From: Ceratodon purpureus
Lineage: Eukaryota; Streptophyta; Bryopsida; Pseudoditrichales; Ditrichaceae
Direction of reading: 5' to 3'
NCBI GenBank assembly: GCA_014871385.1
Contig: CM026423.1
Location: 15,978,467-16,042,466 of the forward strand
DNA: 64,000 bases
Part shown: positions 59,301 to 64,000 of the stretch, in pieces
Position numbering within the stretch: the stretch's first letter is position 1
How the letters are laid out: each line of letters begins with the position of its first letter
The notes under the pieces: model-generated
What the model was told of the DNA's origin: nothing
The model's database searches: none
Seen by the model: the letters and a program-made list of their open reading frames with translations, nothing else
Program-made: the position numbers and the translations under genes

Positions 59301-60135
59301 CAGATTACGCCACGCCACTTGTTCAGACAAGGGTCTCCTGTTGTCCATCTCAGCTTGTTAGCATCCCAAGCGCTGCTTAGGGCTTTCAGCGCATTTACTG
59401 CACAAATACAATGTATTCTTCATCATTTCACAATCCCACAGACTGCCCCATCCTTCGGAGAATTTATGTGCCTATATGTGATTAGTTACCAAATACGGCA
59501 GCATCTATTTAACTTGCTGAAGCCTTTCGGGGTTTTGGGCACTGTCATCTCCATATCCACCTAAAAACAAACCAGGTGTACAATGCTCAAAAGACAGAAT
59601 CCTCGACGTCCTTTAAAATGTGCAGATCCTGCATGTGAGCAACTAGCATTGGAATGGCTGAAGTATATTGCTTGACATTAACAAATTGAAGAGCACGTTC
59701 AGCCATAAACTATGTCTTAGTAAACATGTAAGTGTCGAAAAGGCTGGATGTCAAGGGTTTTCAAAGGGGTCTGAATTGAACATGGACATGCACCAATTCA
59801 CAGCTATAAGAGCACTTGGTCTTCTTGCTCGTCAAAAGATAAAAACATAACCTCCCACATGATAATTACGTACATGATAACCAAAGCAAAAGTTCTCGTC
59901 GCATGATGAATACTTGGCTGCATGCGCACATCAAAACTGAGGAAAAGCATCATCTCAGTCTGGTTCGCCCAAACTCAAATGAACATATTAAGATCAGAAG
60001 AAAGGACTACTTACAGTCCGTGGGATTGACGGCGGCGCCAACAAAACAAGAAAGAGTACTCAAGGAAAAGATGAATAGTGTCCATCGGTATCCTCCTCCC
60101 CGTCCAAATGGCCTTCGCTCCACTACTCCTTCCAT
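53395..60135 (-). CDS. LRR receptor-like kinase of the LRR-VIII-1 (HPCA1/CARD1) type, 19 exons
   Basis: Exons (5' to 3'): 60135-60015, 59397-59271, 58952-58881, 58654-58580, 58426-58355, 58160-57993, 57851-57756, 57563-57492, 57400-57314, 56991-56905, 56792-56718, 56529-56458, 56317-56168, 55932-55436, 55242-55105, 54939-54797, 54606-54387, 54269-54031, 53901-53395. They sum to 1005 residues. Signal peptide [18 protein letters not shown]; cap [23 protein letters not shown]; LRRs, mostly one per phase-2 exon. The juxtamembrane ectodomain has clustered cysteines ([17 protein letters not shown]), the region that senses H2O2 or quinones in Arabidopsis HPCA1/CARD1. TM segment [22 protein letters not shown]. 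The kinase has [32 protein letters not shown] and GYLDPEYF, so it looks active. A longer start at 60219 is possible; 60135 places the signal peptide better. Confidence 0.92.
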
Positions 60136-62575
60136 TTCCCTGTTATCACTTCGCAACTGCTCCACTACTTCTAAGACAGTCAACTCCAGGACACCACCCC
60201 CAAACCGGTGGAGTTCCACAACGTTTCAAACAACCCGTCGTAACAGGTAGCCATAGCGCACAAGATCTGCCACTCAGGCAGCTAGAATCGAACTGTTTCA
60301 ATCAAAACTGAAAAAATCACTACAGCATCGACAACTGAAGCCTGCAGGTGCTCTACTTCGGCGATCAAACAAGCTGCTGGGAGGCCACACACCTCCAGGA
60401 GCCTAGCTAGCACACAACTGGCCGGTGGCAACACACTATCTGCGAATGTAATGGTACTGCAAAGGCAGTCTCTTGCGGAACTAAAAAACACAGGCAGCCC
60501 ACGATCATATCATTCACGCTCGACATGATACTCAGTAGCATCCCACGATTCAAGTTTCCAAGTAACCAACTCAAGTGATCTGCAACCAGTACCTCGTAGT
60601 ACCCACAAGGTACAGGCCTGGAACAACATGCTTGTCCAAACTTCTTCTATTGCCGGCACTGTACCTACCGCTTCAAGGACTCGGCGATTCAGAACTGTTT
60701 CTCCAGCTCATCCACGCAGCTGCTGTGGATAGTAAAACCTGGCCTTCATCTAAGCAAACAATGTTCTAAGTTAGATCAGATCCTTTCCATTCCAGAGCCA
60801 GTGGATTCTATATGGTAAACCTTTTTAGAATTAAATAGTATCAAAATAACAGTATTTTCGTAATAGAATATAGATTACGGTACTGTCACCAGTTTGGAAA
60901 AGTCCACAATGATTATAAAGAATGCTTCAAGGCCGGATGACTGCCGGGTGTGATGTATACTGTTGACAAGGGCACGAGGTCATGAGAATATCACCGAATT
61001 GGGAGAGTCCCGAAGCTGAAGCGCAAGAAGGGCCGGAGAAGCGCCGAGCATCCCATTTGGGACATATTGGTAATCAGATTTTTGCAATCAGGGCTGCCTG
61101 CAAATGATTAGAAAACCATGTTTTGTCACAAAACGGTTTTCATGTCATGAACAAGTTGGAGTCTCTGGCCTTGGTGCCTTGTAAGTTGCCACTTGGTACC
61201 ATATAAGTTGCCACTTCTGATTCGTTTGGATCCTTGAATGTTCATCTGTTACCATATTTTTTTGGGTCACTTTGTTCTCCCCCAACTCGGAGTCTAGGCT
61301 TGGTTGGATCCATTTTTCATTTTTCTAGCCCTGCCCGTTTGGGTGAAACATGAAAAATGGACCCAACCGGGCCAAGGACTCAATAATGTGAAATGCTTCA
61401 TGGCAAAATTTATTTTCCAAGCTATGGAATAAACAGGAAATATTCAAAAATACATAATAAAAGTGTTGCTCGGGGGACATTTCATCTAAAAAATTATAAG
61501 CTTTATATGACTTTCTAGCTTAAAAAATTTCATAGAATCCCTTATTCATCATCTTAACTTGTTCTATATTTAGCCTATGAGGCTTAGGACTATATCATAG
61601 TTGAGAGTTTAAAAAACCATCAAATTCTACCATGGCCTTAAGAGAATGTCCAAAACTAGGCTTTTTGGTTTTTACACTCAAGATCAAAGTTCAAAGCTTG
61701 TTACTTTGTGATGGACCACTTTTTAAAAGTTGTAACACCAAGACAATGTCCTTTAAAACAAAACTCAAGACCTTATTTTTTGTTAGTTCAAACTTTCATT
61801 TAAGAGTTGAGGAATACATTATAGATAATGTATACAAGCCTACAAGGTTTTTAGTCTATTGATGCTCTACAAGCCTTTTCATACTTTAATAATGAACCCC
61901 TTCACAATTATTGACATTAGACCTATGATAGCAAAAAAATAAGTTAATTCTTGACATTGGACTTATGCTAGCAACATAAGTTGAATTTTAGGAAGTCACT
62001 GCAATTTTATCACAACAACAAATCAAATGCTGAATTTGTCACCACATGTTATTCATGTGTACTTTTTCTATATATTTTCTACTTTTTCTATATATTTTAA
62101 ATTTAATGTTTTTTTTCATTTCATGAATTTTCAAATATTTAGCTCTTTCAAGTATTTAGCTCAATGGCCCAATAAAGGCTTCAATTTGTATAATTCAATA
62201 TATTTCTCACCCCAAGACTTCAGATTCTCACCTTAAAGCTGAAATTTAGAAATTTTGACGGTCCACCTCTCGAGTCTCAACTCGGTCATGGTGTGAAGCG
62301 GCCCTTCGTTGCCATAGTTCGGCAACTAACAAATCATTTGATCGTTTCCTGCCCCCTTTTGCTGCACTGCACTGTGACTGTTCCAGCTAGTCAAAACTAT
62401 ATACAAAAACCTAACTGAGTTATCCTTTCCAGTTCAAAGGATGTAGTGTCCGACTCAAGACGCGTCTATATACTGATTCTCGTGAGGTCCAGTTTGTGAC
62501 CGTCCTTTCCTTACACAGCCAAAAACGTAAGATATGAAAAATGACCCAAGGACATGGACCAGCCTTTATATTTTA
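60136..62575. other. Intergenic region upstream of the receptor kinase
   Basis: About 2.4 kb without supported genes. It includes the receptor kinase promoter, a small inverted repeat at 61290-61382 and a duplicated string (GTAAGTTGCCACTT and ATAAGTTGCCACTT) near 61180-61215. From ~61400 the sequence is AT-rich with only chance ORFs. Confidence 0.5.
61290..61382. repeat. Small inverted repeat (foldback)
   Basis: GGTTGGATCCATTTTTCAT at 61302 and its complement at 61350-61368 match at 18 of 19 positions. Weaker pairing extends outward, and the loop is ~29 bases. Confidence 0.75.
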
Positions 62576-63284
62576 GGCGAATTTTCGCCTAGATCTTACC
62601 CGTGTACCCTGCTGGCGATTGGTACACGGGTTTTAAAAGGGGTATCGGGCGGGTGGGGAGCCTGATCGGGTATCGGGCGGGTGGGGTGGGGCCAGCTGAA
62701 CGAGCTCCCCGTCACATCGGGTGCCGTTTTCCCCACCTCCACCTTCCCCATCAGCGCCACCCCAACCAGTCACCCACGACGTCTGTCGCCTCCTTCTCCC
62801 TCGTTTTGCCCACGATCGCCAGCACTTATTCTCATTCTCGCACCTTCATCTCATCTTCGTCGCCTGCATTTGGCACTTCCCTGGAATTGTGGATCGCCAT
62901 TGTGTGAGAGTCTATTGTGAGGGGGGGCCAGTTTCTCGTTGCGCAGCTTGGAAGCTTGGAGTGTTGTGAATGTGGGAAGATGTGTAGCGTTTGCATTGGG
63001 GTGTCAGGGTTTTCGATTGAGCTTTTCCTTTGTTGGGTAATTTGCCGAGGCATTGCTGGATCTCGCAGTCTCAATGACGGCTGGGGGGGGGGGGGAAATT
63101 GGCCGATGCCGTTGTGCACAGACTTGGGCGATAAAAGGAGCTCGCGGCAGGGAAGTCACAGCATCAATTGTGTCTGCATTTGATTAGTTTGCAATTGGCT
63201 TTGTGCTTGGTGTTTAGGGTGTTTCGCTTTGCAACTGCTGGTTTCTTCTGTCGCTGTGTCTTTGGGTTTTGGGTTTCTGTGTCA
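62576..63284 (+). other. 5' leader of the second hAT gene
   Basis: Begins with the block shared with 43833-43857 (22 of 25 matches). The following GC-rich sequence has a duplicated GGTATCGGGCGGGTGGGG (62640 and 62670) and a run of 12 or more G near 63085. No intact coding frame before 63285. Confidence 0.5.
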
Positions 63285-64000
63285 ATGGGTCCGGTGAAGA
63301 GCATGGCGATTCAAGCGCCCTTGCGTAGATATCTCTACGAGGGCCGCTTCAAATCACATGGCAATGACTCAATTTCTGTTTCGCAATTGTCTGACGAGTT
63401 GTCATTGTCTGCGCAATTGGCATCGCAGGTGAAATTGGAGCCGGATACCTCGGTGGCGGACCTCGGAGCGGCGGTTTCTGACTCCGATTGCTCTGTTCTA
63501 GAGGCACTCTCGACTCCTTCGAAGCCGCGGGATATCTCTGGGCGAGGTGATTGTGTTGTGTTAGGAGAGGTGACTGCTGTTCAGAAGGAGGAGTCGAGGA
63601 AGCGCAAAAAGAGCTATGAGCAGCGACGGCATTTTCAAGATTCCTGGGCTGCCAAGCTGCCTTGGGCAGAGGCAGTCGTCGGCGTTGATGGTTCAATTAC
63701 GCAAGTGAGGTGCAAGGTGTGCACCGACGTGGAGGCCCGGGAGAAATTACTCGTCCCGAAAATCGATAGCCTCTACAAGCATGCGGGTCGGAGAAGAGCC
63801 ATGGCCGATATGGGGAAGGTCAGAAGGGGGGAGTACTACTACCTCGGCACGAACCAACATGTCAAGAACGAGCGAATTTTTTTTGCTAAGGGAGGGCACA
63901 CTGTGATTACGCAGGTCCTTGCTGGAGTCACCAAAGAGAGAAGGAGGAAGATTGTGCAATTTAGATGCTGCCTACACGTGTTACAACAGGGCCACCCCGT
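63285..64000 (+). CDS. hAT transposase-like gene, N-terminal part, cut by the window end
   Basis: An open frame from ATG 63285 runs off the right edge (about 238 residues visible). It begins MGPVKSMAIQAPLRRYLYEG, has an acidic Ser/Asp-rich linker, a basic patch (ESRKRKKSYEQRR), then WAAKLPWAEAVVGVDG, QVRCKVCTDVEAREKLLVPKIDSLYKHAGRR in the same order as the protein at 47216 (WAARFPWAESV, VRCAICSTIEGREKLLVPKIDSLWKHAGRR), and NQHVKNER. It is clearly a divergent paralogue. The linker is uninterrupted here, showing what the split copy once looked like. Completeness is unknown because the catalytic core lies outside the window. Confidence 0.85.
   Translation, partial: MGPVKSMAIQAPLRRYLYEGRFKSHGNDSISVSQLSDELSLSAQLASQVKLEPDTSVADLGAAVSDSDCSVLEALSTPSKPRDISGRGDCVVLGEVTAVQKEESRKRKKSYEQRRHFQDSWAAKLPWAEAVVGVDGSITQVRCKVCTDVEAREKLLVPKIDSLYKHAGRRRAMADMGKVRRGEYYYLGTNQHVKNERIFFAKGGHTVITQVLAGVTKERRRKIVQFRCCLHVLQQGHP

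Overview
The window is nuclear DNA from a land plant, most likely a bryophyte and probably a moss. The evidence is compact genes with many short GT-AG introns, plant-only families (P-class PPR, LRR-VIII-type receptor kinase, plant glycine-rich wall protein, DOXC-like 2OG oxygenase), AT-rich gaps and many DNA transposons. The species cannot be fixed from the sequence alone. No bacterial operons, CRISPR arrays or canonical tRNA/rRNA genes were seen.

Layout. 0.3-5.9 kb: ten-exon organellar-type PPR gene (+). 7.6-8.5 kb: hydrophilic protein of five 58-residue repeats (+). 9.0-10.4 kb: conserved plant protein of unknown function (-). 11.1-16.2 kb: AT-rich, gene-free DNA with a 37-39 bp tandem array and two inverted repeats, one a near-perfect hairpin with ~130-bp arms. 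16.2-26.8 kb: GC-richer block bounded by inverted repeats that looks like one large DNA transposon. It carries a three-exon DDE transposase-like gene, a coiled-coil/RING-like gene interrupted by two TAG codons, a third unknown gene on the opposite strand, and a quasi-palindromic TGCTGGCAGCA motif scattered through coding and non-coding DNA. 28.2-30.9 kb: an unusual gene predicted to encode a SET - ATP-grasp - SET protein. 31.7-32.6 kb: secreted glycine-rich protein (-). 32.9-35.1 kb: 2OG-Fe(II) oxygenase (-) with a MITE-like insert in an intron. 36.3-39.1 kb: Peter Pan/SSF1-type ribosome-biogenesis gene in seven exons (-). 39.5-40.6 kb: doubtful coiled-coil gene (+). 41.6-43.2 kb: G-rich minisatellite, Harbinger-type MITE and a duplicated ~345-bp repeat. 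43.8-49.5 kb: hAT transposase gene whose acidic N-terminal linker is split by a 2.4-kb terminal-inverted-repeat element rich in TTCCACGTCAG repeats. 49.6 kb: 56-nt tRNA-like cloverleaf. 51.0-52.2 kb: decayed F-box gene (-). 53.4-60.1 kb: 19-exon LRR receptor kinase of the HPCA1/LRR-VIII-1 type (-). 62.6-64.0 kb: start of a second hAT gene, cut by the window edge.

The host genes cover organelle RNA processing (PPR), ribosome assembly (PPAN), wall/secretion (GRP), oxidative metabolism (2OGD) and surface signalling (LRR-RLK). They do not form one pathway. The two most unusual items are the SET/ATP-grasp/SET fusion, whose 5' end is built from small phase-matched exons, and the large motif-studded transposon. 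All exon models were read by eye from splice consensus, phase and protein continuity. Each multi-exon model for which lengths were summed gives an exact multiple of three, but none is backed by transcripts.
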